A DNA stretch of 64,000 bases, from assembly GCA_963510375.1 (NCBI GenBank), contig CAUPES010000001.1, forward strand, positions 149,976 through 213,975. The letters are read 5' to 3'. Source of the stretch: Fastidiosipila sp963510375 (GTDB lineage: Bacteria; Bacillota; Clostridia; Saccharofermentanales; Fastidiosipilaceae). Position numbers and translations under genes: made by a program. How positions within the stretch are numbered: position 1 is the first letter of the stretch; each line of letters starts with the position of its first letter. The notes beneath the pieces were generated by a model. That model was not told the DNA's origin and ran no database searches. It saw nothing but the letters and a program-made list of their open reading frames with translations. Shown piece after piece: positions 24,324-33,609 of the stretch.

Positions 24324-25628
24324 CTACCCCTCCAAAAAATTATTTAGTAAAAGATAGTAAGCAGATTGACAAGCTTTATTTCTAATTTTTTGTCTATCAC
24401 CTGTAAATTTAAACTCTTTAACTATTTCTTTTTCTCCATTAGAAATTGAAATATATACTAGACCGACCTCTTTACCTTCACTTGGACTAGGTCCAGCATT
24501 TCCTGTAATCGCTATACTAAAATCAGAATTAAATAATTCTACGGCTCTTCTAGCCATTTCTATTGCAGTTTCTTGGCTTACGGCACCATGCATATTAACT
24601 ATATCCTCAGAGACTCCAAGAACTTTAGTCTTAGTATCAATATTATATGTTACCATGCCACCTGCTAAAACTTTTGATGCACCGCTAATTTCAGCAAATT
24701 TTGAACAAGCTAATCCGGCAGTACAACTTTCAGCAAATGATATTGTCTTTTGCTTTTCTACTAATTTATTAAACACTGTTTCGATCAAGTTAGAAGAATT
24801 CTTACTAAAAATGTATTGACCTAGTCTATCTTCAATTATTTTGACTGTATCAGATAATTCTTGCAGATTAGAAGTCCTCTTATGCTTATAGGATACCCTA
24901 ATAATTAGTTCATCAGGAAACACATAAGTTGCGACACTTGGGTTTTGCTTGGCAGCAATGTCTTTTAATGCCAAAAATGCGACAGATTCACTTAAGCCAA
25001 AAGCTCTCAAATAAACATTTTCGATTTCATATTCACTGTGTTCTCGGATGAAGTGTTCAGCATAATTTTCGAACATATACGAATTTTCTTTAGGCGGACC
25101 TGGTAAAAGCATTAATAAGTTACTTGTTTCCGATGATAAAGCTGCATTCTTATTTTTCATGATAACCCCTGGAGCGGTACCTTTATCATTTGGAAGAATA
25201 ATGCACTCTTCAGGAAGATATGCTTGTTTATAGTTGAGATTTTTATTTTGACTATCTGTTATTCCAGAATTATCTAAATAATTGTTTAATTTTTTTAGTT
25301 CCGTCTCAGAAAGAACTAAATTATTATTTGTTAATTTGCTAGCTACACCAAGAGAAATATCGTCGGAAGTTGGTCCTAGACCTCCAGTAATAATAACTAG
25401 ATCTGCTCTAGATAAAGCAAGCTTTAAAGTTTCAATTAAACGTATTTCATTGTCACCCACAGATTGTTGAAAATAGCAGTTAATTCCTAGATTAGATAGT
25501 TTTTTTGCTAGAAATTGTGCGTTAGTATTAAGTACTTGCCCAAGCAGAATTTCAGTGCCTACAGTTATAATCTCAGCAGTTTGTATTTTGAAATCTTTAT
25601 CCAATATTAACTTACTATCTGTATCCAT
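24324..25628 (-). CDS. cinA: CinA: competence/damage-inducible protein, NMN deamidase family
   Basis: The N-terminal half is the molybdopterin-binding-fold (COG1058) domain, starting AEIITVGTEILLGQVLNTN with GGLGPTSDD. The C-terminal domain (about 280-434) is the PncC-type nicotinamide-nucleotide amidase, with SFAESCTAGLACSKF, VSQETAIEMA and AITGNAGPSPSEGKEVG. The N-terminus has about 17 residues more than usual. The gene starts directly at the folD stop (TAAATG) and precedes recA, a common association; recA retains its own promoter. Role: pyridine nucleotide salvage, and competence in transformable species. Confidence 0.94.
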   Translation of the reverse strand: MDTDSKLILDKDFKIQTAEIITVGTEILLGQVLNTNAQFLAKKLSNLGINCYFQQSVGDNEIRLIETLKLALSRADLVIITGGLGPTSDDISLGVASKLTNNNLVLSETELKKLNNYLDNSGITDSQNKNLNYKQAYLPEECIILPNDKGTAPGVIMKNKNAALSSETSNLLMLLPGPPKENSYMFENYAEHFIREHSEYEIENVYLRAFGLSESVAFLALKDIAAKQNPSVATYVFPDELIIRVSYKHKRTSNLQELSDTVKIIEDRLGQYIFSKNSSNLIETVFNKLVEKQKTISFAESCTAGLACSKFAEISGASKVLAGGMVTYNIDTKTKVLGVSEDIVNMHGAVSQETAIEMARRAVELFNSDFSIAITGNAGPSPSEGKEVGLVYISISNGEKEIVKEFKFTGDRQKIRNKACQSAYYLLLNNFLEG

Positions 25629-26489
25629 TTAAATATTCTTTCTTCTTAAATAACAATTTAGAGTATTCTTTAGTAGCATAGCTATTGTCATGGGACCAAC
25701 TCCACCAGGTACAGGAGTAATGGCTGCAACTTTAGATTCAATATCAGAAAAATCTACATCTCCAGTAATTTTTCTGCCACCTAATCTATTGATACCAACA
25801 TCAACAACACATGCATTTTCTTTGACCATATCTGCTGTTATATAATTTGCTTTCCCAATTGCGACAATTAAGATGTCTGCAGACTTAGTGAATTTTTTCA
25901 GGTTTTGAGTATGAGAGTGACAAACTGTAACGGTTGCATTTTCTTGTAGTAAAAGTTGTATTAAAGGTTTACCCACGATATTACTTCTGCCTATGATAAC
26001 TGCATGCTTACCATCAATATCGATATTGTTGTATTTTAATAATTGAATAATGCCATTAGCAGTACAAGCAATCGGTGCATCTTCACCAAGACTCAATTTA
26101 CCAACGTTTATTGGGTGTAATCCATCTACATCTTTCTTAGGATCAATATAATTAAGCAGATCTTTTTCATGTTGCTTTAAAGATTCTGGTAAAGGTAATT
26201 GCAATAAAATACCATCCACACTATCGTCATGATTTAAAGTTTCAATAGCTGATTTAAGATCATCGAAACTTGAATTTTCAGGAAGATTAACTGTTTTAGA
26301 TTCAAAAGAACATTCGTGAGCAGCTTTTTCTTTTCTATTTACATATATTAAAGAAGCTGGGTCTGTGCCAACTACAATTACTGCAAGCTGAGGAGCACGA
26401 TTTCCTGAAGCTTTTAATTGTTCAACCTTTTCAGACAAGTCATTTTTTATATTCTTTGATAAAATTTTTCCATCTAATAAAATGGCCAT
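25629..26489 (-). CDS. folD: Bifunctional methylenetetrahydrofolate dehydrogenase/cyclohydrolase
   Basis: Interconverts 5,10-methylene-THF and 10-formyl-THF for purine and fMet-tRNA synthesis. Signatures are visible: the substrate-binding YVNRKEKAAHE with the catalytic lysine, DGILLQLPLP, the DVDGLHPINVG block, and the NADP-binding IIGRSNIVGKPL, ending with TPVPGGVGPMTIAML. Length 286 aa is exactly typical. It provides the 10-formyl-THF used by Fmt, encoded elsewhere in the window. Confidence 0.97.
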   Translation of the reverse strand: MAILLDGKILSKNIKNDLSEKVEQLKASGNRAPQLAVIVVGTDPASLIYVNRKEKAAHECSFESKTVNLPENSSFDDLKSAIETLNHDDSVDGILLQLPLPESLKQHEKDLLNYIDPKKDVDGLHPINVGKLSLGEDAPIACTANGIIQLLKYNNIDIDGKHAVIIGRSNIVGKPLIQLLLQENATVTVCHSHTQNLKKFTKSADILIVAIGKANYITADMVKENACVVDVGINRLGGRKITGDVDFSDIESKVAAITPVPGGVGPMTIAMLLKNTLNCYLRRKNI

Positions 26490-26525
26490 TTAATATACCT
26501 CTCAAATTCTAAATATACATAAATG

Positions 26526-29411
26526 TTAATAATCAGAAGCTTCATTATTCCATGCATCTGCTTTTATTAAAGCCCATTCTTCTGAACTTATTATTATATT
26601 TCTTGGCTTACTACCAGCATGAGGACCAATATATCCTTTAGCTTCCATAGCATCAATGATTCTTCCTGCACGAGGATATCCAATATTTAAGCGTCGTTGT
26701 AGCAAGGAAACTGAAGCATAACCATTCTCAACTACTAAGTCTACCGCTTCATTAAACAATTCATCTTCTTCCTCATCAGAATTTTCATCATTAAATCCGC
26801 CAGCCTTTGTACTAACTATCTCTTGAGCTACTTCTTGATCATAAGTATCAAGCCCTTGAGATTTACAAAAGTCGATAACTCTCTGTACCTCATGGTCATC
26901 TAAAAATGCACCTTGTCCACGAGTAGGTTTTGAGTCACTTTGTGGGAAATATAGCATATCTCCTTTTCCTAATAATTTCTCAGCACCAGAGGAATCTAGA
27001 ATTGTTCTGGAATCAACTTGTGATGATACTGCGAAAGCTACTCTTGATGGAATATTAGCCTTAATAACACCAGTTATAACGTCAACAGAAGGTCTTTGGG
27101 TAGCAATAATTAAATGTATACCTGCAGCCCTAGCCATGGCAGTTAAACGTGAAATAGAATCTTCAACTTCTTTTGGGGTGGTCATCATAAGGTCAGATAA
27201 CTCATCAATGATTAGAACAATATTAGGAAGTTTTTCTTCACCCTCAGATTCCATAATTTCATTATAACTACTCATATCTCTAGCTTTTTTCTCGGCAAAT
27301 AGACTATAACGTCTCTCCATCTCTTGGACTAGCCAATTAAGTGTATTTGCAGCTTTGGTTGGATCTGTAACAACAGGTGCTAATAGATGAGGAATACCAT
27401 TATAGATAGAAAGCTCAACTACCTTTGGATCGATTAGTAGAAGTTTCAGATCTTCAGGAGAACATCTGTAGAGCAAGCTGATTAAAATTGTATTAATGCA
27501 GACCGACTTACCGGATCCAGTCGCTCCCGCAATTAATAAATGCGGCATTTTAGCTAAGTTACAATAAATTGCTTGACCTGGAATATCTCTACCTAAAGGA
27601 ACTAACAATCGTTCTTTACGCTCAACATATTTAGGGTTATCGATTAATGATCTCAAACCTACAGTAGCTGTGCTTTCGTTAGGAATTTCTATACCGATTG
27701 CAGATTTTCCAGGTATTGGTGCTTCAATTCTAACTGTAGTTGCAGCAAGTGCCAAAGCTAAATCATCAGACAAGTTTACAATTTTACTTATTTTTACACC
27801 TATTCCTGGCCTTAATTCAAATCTAGTGATAGAAGGCCCAGTAGTTACATGAATTACTGTAGCATCAACTCCAAAGCTTGCTAAAGTTTGTTCGAGCAGC
27901 ATAGCCTGTTCTTTTATAATTTTTTCTGTAGCACCTTTTTGCTGTACAGGTCTTGCCTCCAAGAGATTATATGGTGGGAAAACATAAGGTTTGTTGATAG
28001 GTACAACTTTCTTGACCTTATCTTCATTAATGCTCTCGGGACTAGTAGAATCGGACAAAGTGTTTTCTTTCTTTTTACTAGTGTCTGCAACTTCTACTGA
28101 CTTAGTATCTGCACTGTCTTTACTTAAATCAAATTTAGATTTATTAGATTTAATATCTAATTTTGTTGGATTATTATCTGTTTTAGCATCTGGATCGTCC
28201 ACTTCGTTTGCCAATAAGAAATCAGAGCTCTTGATACTATTATTATTATTTTCTGACAAACCATCAATGGTGAAGCTTGAATTAACACGACTATCTTCGT
28301 GAATTGAACTGTTTTTACTATTATTAAAGTCGGATACTGGTTTTAATTTTATATCTGCTTTATTATTTACTGCATTTGGCGTAGTAGATTTATTATCTTG
28401 TTGAATTATAAAGTTAGGAGCTACATAAGTTCTATCTGAATTAACTTTGTGGCTAGGAATTCTTTCTCCATCATTATTAAAGTTTGCATTCGCACCTAGG
28501 TCATAGTTAGGAATATCTTTGCGGTTATTCGCATTACTCTGATGATTAAAGTCACTCATATATGAGTCGATATTGAATGATTTGTTCTGCTTAGTGTCGG
28601 TATTTGTTCTTTGTTGGAGTGATCTAGTATTTTCACGTTGAGAACCAGAATTTACATTACCAAAAACTTTAGAATGTGGCTCTGCTGCATTAGTTAAATC
28701 TTTAATTTTAGCGTTATATTCAGCTTTTCTTGCCCTTGATTCTTGAATGCTATCACTAGCATTTCTAATTGATTTTTTACATATATCAACAAATGCATAA
28801 ATCAAAGATAAGAATGAAAGTAAAATTCTTGAAATGGAAAAATTCCCAATAATTATGGCCTCAATAATGATTGTTGAACCTAAGATAATTATTGCTCCAG
28901 CATATCCTATAATTCTTTGGAGTCCTAATGCGATTGCCCCACCGATCACTCCTCCAGCTAGGTCTGCATTAATATTAGGGTAAGTTTCAGGACTTTTGCC
29001 CATTGACCAAAGTTCAGAGAAAGAATTTAATACTGTATACTTACCTTCACTGTCTACACTTAGGTTATGCACAATTTCTGCTTTAATTGCTATAGCATGA
29101 ATCAAAGCAGAAAGTATAATTAATAATAAAAGTAAGTTATTTATTTTGATTTTTTTAGCTTTGAAAAAATCTTCAAGAAAAGTAGAAATAGCTAAAACTA
29201 AAAATAGCAAAGGTAAAGCATATGCAACTGGACCAAGTAGTCCTCTGCCAATACTTACTACAAAACGACCTAAAGGACCACTGCTAACACTAGGTATGTA
29301 AAAAGCTACTCCTGTAAATAAAGATAAAATCAAATAGATAAGCCCAGTTATTTCACGAGCTTTATTATTCGTATTGTTACTTTTTTTAATATACTCTTCT
29401 CTACTTGTCAT
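26526..29411 (-). CDS. ftsK: DNA translocase FtsK/SpoIIIE
   Basis: Septal DNA pump that clears chromosomes from the division site. The N-terminal ~210 residues hold four to five hydrophobic membrane segments. A long Asn/Ser/Asp-rich, low-complexity linker (about 215-470) follows. The motor has Walker A GATGSGKS near residue 620 and Walker B VLIIDELSDLMM, plus the RPSVDVITG segment. The C-terminal gamma winged helix (VSLLQRRLNIGYPRAGRIID) reads KOPS/SRS-type sequences. Length 961 aa is at the longer end because of the linker. Whether it serves sporulation as well cannot be judged here. Confidence 0.96.
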   Translation of the reverse strand: MTSREEYIKKSNNTNNKAREITGLIYLILSLFTGVAFYIPSVSSGPLGRFVVSIGRGLLGPVAYALPLLFLVLAISTFLEDFFKAKKIKINNLLLLLIILSALIHAIAIKAEIVHNLSVDSEGKYTVLNSFSELWSMGKSPETYPNINADLAGGVIGGAIALGLQRIIGYAGAIIILGSTIIIEAIIIGNFSISRILLSFLSLIYAFVDICKKSIRNASDSIQESRARKAEYNAKIKDLTNAAEPHSKVFGNVNSGSQRENTRSLQQRTNTDTKQNKSFNIDSYMSDFNHQSNANNRKDIPNYDLGANANFNNDGERIPSHKVNSDRTYVAPNFIIQQDNKSTTPNAVNNKADIKLKPVSDFNNSKNSSIHEDSRVNSSFTIDGLSENNNNSIKSSDFLLANEVDDPDAKTDNNPTKLDIKSNKSKFDLSKDSADTKSVEVADTSKKKENTLSDSTSPESINEDKVKKVVPINKPYVFPPYNLLEARPVQQKGATEKIIKEQAMLLEQTLASFGVDATVIHVTTGPSITRFELRPGIGVKISKIVNLSDDLALALAATTVRIEAPIPGKSAIGIEIPNESTATVGLRSLIDNPKYVERKERLLVPLGRDIPGQAIYCNLAKMPHLLIAGATGSGKSVCINTILISLLYRCSPEDLKLLLIDPKVVELSIYNGIPHLLAPVVTDPTKAANTLNWLVQEMERRYSLFAEKKARDMSSYNEIMESEGEEKLPNIVLIIDELSDLMMTTPKEVEDSISRLTAMARAAGIHLIIATQRPSVDVITGVIKANIPSRVAFAVSSQVDSRTILDSSGAEKLLGKGDMLYFPQSDSKPTRGQGAFLDDHEVQRVIDFCKSQGLDTYDQEVAQEIVSTKAGGFNDENSDEEEDELFNEAVDLVVENGYASVSLLQRRLNIGYPRAGRIIDAMEAKGYIGPHAGSKPRNIIISSEEWALIKADAWNNEASDY

Positions 29412-29465
29412 TGACCTTAACCAATCTAAATATTTCCATTAAAAAATAATTTTAAGTTATTTATA

Positions 29466-30005
29466 TTAAGAATTAAGATTTAACTTAATCCAAATAGCTT
29501 GCAAAGCAATAATTGTTTTGGCATCTTTTATTTTACCTTCTTGAATCATTTTAATAGCATCTGCTAGCAGATATTTCTCAACCTGAACAAACTCACCTTG
29601 ATCCAAATGTTGACTTGTCTCGGAATAGGAATCTGCATAATAAATATAAATTATTTCATTTGAATACCCAGGTGTTGGATAAATTGCTGAAATTAATTCA
29701 ACTGTTTCAGTTTTTAATCCACATTCCTCTTCTAATTCACGAATAGCGCATGATTCAGGATATTCACCTTTTTCTAGCTTTCCTGCTGGTACTTCTAAGG
29801 TAAAATCATCTACTGCAATTCTATATTGGCGTACTAAATAAACTTCATTTTCGGGGGTTAAAGCAACTATGCACGCTCCACCATTATGTTCTAATACTTC
29901 CCTATTTTGGATGAAGCCGTCCACTGTTTTAACTTCCAACTTATATAAATCTAAAATTTGCCCATTATAAATATTTGTTTTTTTAAATTTTGTTTCTTTT
30001 TGCAT
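29466..30005 (-). CDS. NUDIX hydrolase, ADP-ribose pyrophosphatase type
   Basis: Probably splits ADP-ribose into AMP and ribose-5-phosphate. The Nudix box G-x5-E-x7-R-E-U-x-E-E-x-G-U is complete, from G75 through E81 and R89-E94 to L97. The AGKLEKGE context and the Y/IYPTPGYSNE block after the box are typical of the ADP-ribose pyrophosphatase (NudF) group. Length 179 aa fits. Downstream of rnhA by 8 bases, so probably cotranscribed. Confidence 0.92.
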   Translation of the reverse strand: MQKETKFKKTNIYNGQILDLYKLEVKTVDGFIQNREVLEHNGGACIVALTPENEVYLVRQYRIAVDDFTLEVPAGKLEKGEYPESCAIRELEEECGLKTETVELISAIYPTPGYSNEIIYIYYADSYSETSQHLDQGEFVQVEKYLLADAIKMIQEGKIKDAKTIIALQAIWIKLNLNS

Positions 30006-30013
30006 GTATCACC

Positions 30014-30478
30014 TTACATATTATTATCAGATTTAAAATTTTGTACTGCTTTGACAGCTAGAGCATCTGCCCTATTGTTATATTCATGATCTGCATGACC
30101 TTTTACTTTATGAAAACTAGTTTCGTGAATTTTCATTTGTTCATCTAGTTTTATCCAAAGATCTTGATTACTAACTGGTTCTTTGGCAGCATTTCTCCAA
30201 TTATTACGCTTCCAAGAGCTTAGCCAGTCTTTGTTAATTGCATTAACAACGTAAGCGCTATCTGAATATACTTCAACTTTGATAGGATATTTAAGTGCTT
30301 GCAAACCATAGATTATGGCAGATAATTCCATACGATTATTGGTAGTGTGAGCTTCGCTTCCACTTAGTTCTTTCTCATAATCGCCAAACTTAAGTATTGC
30401 AGCCCATCCACCAACTCCAGGGTTGCCAGAACAGGCTCCATCAGTGTATAGCTCAACTATTCTTTCGTCCACAAGCAT
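30014..30478 (-). CDS. rnhA: Ribonuclease HI
   Basis: Degrades the RNA strand of RNA/DNA hybrids. The catalytic set is complete: D13 in YTDGACSGNP, E51 in NNRMELSA, D73 in YSDSAYV and D138 in NNRADAL, with the mobile-loop histidine H128 in KGHADH. A basic protrusion (DWLSSWKRNNWRNAAKEP) is present as in E. coli RnhA. Length 154 aa is normal. Together with rnhB the genome has both type 1 and type 2 enzymes. Confidence 0.96.
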   Translation of the reverse strand: MLVDERIVELYTDGACSGNPGVGGWAAILKFGDYEKELSGSEAHTTNNRMELSAIIYGLQALKYPIKVEVYSDSAYVVNAINKDWLSSWKRNNWRNAAKEPVSNQDLWIKLDEQMKIHETSFHKVKGHADHEYNNRADALAVKAVQNFKSDNNM

Positions 30479-30677
30479 CTCCTTTACATATAATCTAAAT
30501 TATAGTCCTAATTATGTGTCTATAAAATTTTCAAAATGGTAGTTAAAAGCATACATACTACTTAATTAGGTAATATTGCTTCCTTATATATTTATAATAT
30601 CTTACCATTTTTACAGATTATCTTCGCGAATAATCTCCTATGCTTTGAAGATAAAATAAGTTCTTTAGTTAAAATTA

Positions 30678-30711
30678 TTAATAAAATAAAAGGACTGCAT
30701 TATACAGTCCT
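30678..30711 (-). terminator. Rho-independent terminator of tRNA-Trp
   Basis: On the minus strand AGGACTG (30711-30705) pairs with CAGTCCT (30697-30691), 7-nt loop, followed by TTTTATTTTATT, six bases beyond the tRNA CCA end. Confidence 0.88.
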
Positions 30712-30716
30712 ATAAA

Positions 30717-30791
30717 TGGCAGGGGAGACAGGATTTGAACCCGCAACCGACGGTTTTGGAGACCGTTGCTCTACCGTTGAGCCACTCCCCT
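30717..30791 (-). tRNA. tRNA-Trp (anticodon CCA)
   Basis: A cloverleaf can be drawn on the minus strand: acceptor AGGGGAG/CTCCCCT, anticodon stem ACGGT/ACCGT with loop CTCCAAA giving anticodon CCA, T arm GCGGGTTCAAATCCTGT, discriminator G, and an encoded CCA end (30719-30717). It reads UGG. It follows glgB and a 14-bp hairpin, and ends in a terminator. Confidence 0.96.
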
Positions 30792-30808
30792 ATTTATTAT
30801 TGCTTAAG

Positions 30809-30857
30809 AAAGTATAGTTAAGCTTTTGAGTTTTGTCAAATAACTTAACTATACTTT
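30809..30857 (-). terminator. Long hairpin after glgB, probable terminator
   Basis: Perfect 14-bp arms, AAAGTATAGTTAAG (30809-30822) and CTTAACTATACTTT (30844-30857), with a 21-nt loop, lie between the glgB stop and the tRNA-Trp 5' end. The T-run after the stem on the minus strand is short (TTTCTT), so it may also be a processing or attenuating structure. Confidence 0.6.
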
Positions 30858-30882
30858 TACTGTGTTTTTTGTTGAAATTATT

Positions 30883-32730
30883 TTAATCTTTTTTCTTAAT
30901 GCGGAAAGCTCTGCTATTGTATCCTTTTAATGAAATTGCAAAACGTCCATCTTCTAAATCTTGCCAAGTTTTACCTCCAGCTTTAGGTCTTTCGGTACCG
31001 CCACCATAATCCTGCCAGTCGGTATTGATTACTTCTTCAACGATATCATAACCATAAAGATCGAAAGCGTAAAAGTCATGAGTTTCACCACTAAAGTTGA
31101 AAATAAACCATAGTTTCTCATCACCATCACCTCTTGTAAAGGCGTAAACTACCCCCATCCAGTCATCAACGATAGTCCAATGGTAATTCTTGTCATGGAA
31201 TTCTTCCATATATAAAATTTCTTCATCACGATATAGTTTATTAATGTCGGTAAAGAATTTATAGAAAGTATTGTGATAGTGATATTCCAACAAAGGCCAG
31301 TCTTGTTCACGCTTTTCATCCCATTCACGGAATTGCGCAAACTCATTACCCATAAAGTTCAATTTTTTGCCAGGATGAGCATACATGTATAAGTATAATG
31401 ATCTTGCTTGTGGGAATTTCTCATCATAATTTCCATACATTTTATCAACAATAGATTTATCACCATGAACAACTTCGTCATGAGAAAACGGCAACATAAA
31501 TTTTTCGCTATAAAAGTACATCATCGAGAAGCTGATCTGGTTATAATGGTTTCTTCTTTCCCAGCTAGGAATTGCAAAGAAATCAAGAGTATCATTCATC
31601 CAACCCATATCCCATTTATAATGGAAACCTAAACCACCATATTTGACGTCATTAGTTACTCCTGGAAAATCAGAAGAGTCTTCAGCGATACGCATAACAT
31701 CAGGATGTTCCTTTTCTAGAATTTCATTAAATTGCTTAATAAAATCAATTGCAGCATCATTTACGCCTTTATCTTTTCTACCTTGATAGTATAGTAAATT
31801 ACTTACAGCATCAATTCTCAAGCCATCTACATGGTATTCTTCAATCCAGAAAGTTGCAGCAGAGTTTAAAAATGATCGAACTTCACCTTTCATTAGGTTG
31901 AAATTAAGACTACCCCACTCACTATACCTTAAATCGTCAAATGGGTACTCATAGAAAGCTGTTCCATCATAATTAGCTAATCCGAAGTCATTTGATGGAA
32001 AATGTACAGGAACAAAATCCATAATTACTCCGAGATTATGTTCGTGCATAACATCGACAAAATATTTGAAATCATCAGGACTACCATATCTTGAAGTTGG
32101 TGAAAAATAACCCAATGGTAAATATCCCCAAGACATGTCTAAAGGATGTTCTGCCAGTGGTAGTAGTTCAATGTGAGTAAAACCTGATTCAACACAATAA
32201 TCAGCTAATGGCTTAGCGATTTCTCTATATGTATACCAATTATCATGTGTGTGATTAATTTGTACACCATCTTCTGTATAATCACCTAATTCATGTACTT
32301 TGGTACGCCAAGATCCTAAATGGACTTCATATATAGAAACTGGTCTATCTTTAAGATTGTTACTTCTATTAGCGATCCAATCAGCATCGTTAAACTTATA
32401 ATTACTAGTTTGATGAATTACAGATGCAGTTTTGGGTCTAAGTTCTGATGCAAAAGCATATGGATCAGCATGATCAACCGCACCACCATGAGGTCCCTCT
32501 ATTCTATACTTATAGCAGTCACCTGGTTTAGCACCTTCTACGTATAGTTCCCAAACTCCATTAATTACTTCCATGGCTTGATTCTGCCAATTATTAAAAT
32601 CTCCGATCAAATAAATTTGTCTTGCATTTGGAGCATGCGTTCTAAACTGAGTTCCCTTACCGTCAAAATGAGCTCCAAAGAAATTAAATGCTCGAAATTC
32701 TCTTCCATATTGGTATAAATTAAAATCCAT
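30883..32730 (-). CDS. glgB: 1,4-alpha-glucan branching enzyme
   Basis: Creates alpha-1,6 branches in glycogen. An N-terminal CBM48 domain (residues about 25-115; LIGDFNNWQ) precedes the GH13 barrel. All four branching-enzyme regions are present: DFVPVHF, GLRIDAV with nucleophile D307, RIAEDSSDFPGVT with acid/base E350, and FSHDEVVHG with D418. Length 615 aa fits family members without the extra N1 domain. It is a single gene with a good promoter (32766-32794) and no other glycogen gene nearby. The remaining pathway (glgC, glgA, glgP) must lie elsewhere or be missing. Confidence 0.96.
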   Translation of the reverse strand: MDFNLYQYGREFRAFNFFGAHFDGKGTQFRTHAPNARQIYLIGDFNNWQNQAMEVINGVWELYVEGAKPGDCYKYRIEGPHGGAVDHADPYAFASELRPKTASVIHQTSNYKFNDADWIANRSNNLKDRPVSIYEVHLGSWRTKVHELGDYTEDGVQINHTHDNWYTYREIAKPLADYCVESGFTHIELLPLAEHPLDMSWGYLPLGYFSPTSRYGSPDDFKYFVDVMHEHNLGVIMDFVPVHFPSNDFGLANYDGTAFYEYPFDDLRYSEWGSLNFNLMKGEVRSFLNSAATFWIEEYHVDGLRIDAVSNLLYYQGRKDKGVNDAAIDFIKQFNEILEKEHPDVMRIAEDSSDFPGVTNDVKYGGLGFHYKWDMGWMNDTLDFFAIPSWERRNHYNQISFSMMYFYSEKFMLPFSHDEVVHGDKSIVDKMYGNYDEKFPQARSLYLYMYAHPGKKLNFMGNEFAQFREWDEKREQDWPLLEYHYHNTFYKFFTDINKLYRDEEILYMEEFHDKNYHWTIVDDWMGVVYAFTRGDGDEKLWFIFNFSGETHDFYAFDLYGYDIVEEVINTDWQDYGGGTERPKAGGKTWQDLEDGRFAISLKGYNSRAFRIKKKD

Positions 32731-32765
32731 AATTTTCCCTCAATTCTGTCTCTCTTATGAATCTC

Positions 32766-32794
32766 ATTATCCTTAATTTTCAATAATTTATCAA
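32766..32794 (-). promoter_or_regulatory. glgB promoter
   Basis: On the minus strand TTGATA (32794-32789), 17-bp spacer, GATAAT (32771-32766); GAGGG follows just before the glgB start codon. Confidence 0.6.
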
Positions 32795-32866
32795 GTGGTG
32801 TTTGTATGTTTTAAATAAATTTTAATATTTTATAATAATTTGAAACAACAAAATGCACAAAATAGA

Positions 32867-33571
32867 TTAAATGGATTTGTATAATTTACTTAACTCTAGG
32901 TTGGGATCGGCTTGTCCGAATATAGCGCTTCCAGCTACTAGTACGTCAACCCCTGCATTCCAAAGATCTTGTGCATTAGTAGATTTTACCCCACCATCAA
33001 TTTCAATTAAGGTATTTGCATTTAGCTCTTTTATTAATGTTTTTGCTTCAGTAATTTTGCTAAAAGTATTTGGAATAAAACTTTGTCCTCCAAAGCCAGG
33101 ATTAACACTCATTAATAATAGTACATCAGTTGAACTTAAAAGATCTTTAGCCAAAACAACTGGAGTGCCAGGATTTAAACTCAATCCTGAGAGAATACCT
33201 TGATCCTTGATATAGTTTAAGTAGCGATGTGGATGTTGCAAAGATTCAATATGTAATGTGATTAAATCAGCACCAGCGTTAATAAAATCATCAATAAGTT
33301 TCTCTGGTTTATTGACCATCAAATGAACATCTAAAAATATGTGAGGAAAAGTTTCTTTAATAGCTTTAACAATGGTATAACTTCCATTAATATTAGGAAC
33401 AAAATCGGCATCCATAATATCAATATGTAATGCTTCAATCTTTGAGCTAATTTCTGAAATTTCTGCACCTATAGTTAGTGGATTGCATGACAATATAGAT
33501 GGTGCTATTTGATTTTGAAATTTAGCAAGTAAATTTTCTCTTCTTTTCTCGTTGTTATTAACTTGATCCAT
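32867..33571 (-). CDS. rpe: Ribulose-phosphate 3-epimerase
   Basis: Interconverts ribulose-5-phosphate and xylulose-5-phosphate in the pentose phosphate pathway. The TIM barrel begins at IAPSILSCN and carries the metal and catalytic residues in EALHIDIMDADFVPN, DVHLMV, LMSVNPGFGGQSF (catalytic region) and IEIDGGV. About 20 extra, charged residues precede the usual start. Located after rsgA at the end of the prkC cluster, as in Bacillus. Confidence 0.96.
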   Translation of the reverse strand: MDQVNNNEKRRENLLAKFQNQIAPSILSCNPLTIGAEISEISSKIEALHIDIMDADFVPNINGSYTIVKAIKETFPHIFLDVHLMVNKPEKLIDDFINAGADLITLHIESLQHPHRYLNYIKDQGILSGLSLNPGTPVVLAKDLLSSTDVLLLMSVNPGFGGQSFIPNTFSKITEAKTLIKELNANTLIEIDGGVKSTNAQDLWNAGVDVLVAGSAIFGQADPNLELSKLYKSI

Positions 33572-33609
33572 ATTTATAATTAAACCTCCAATTTTGTGCT
33601 ACTTTAGTC

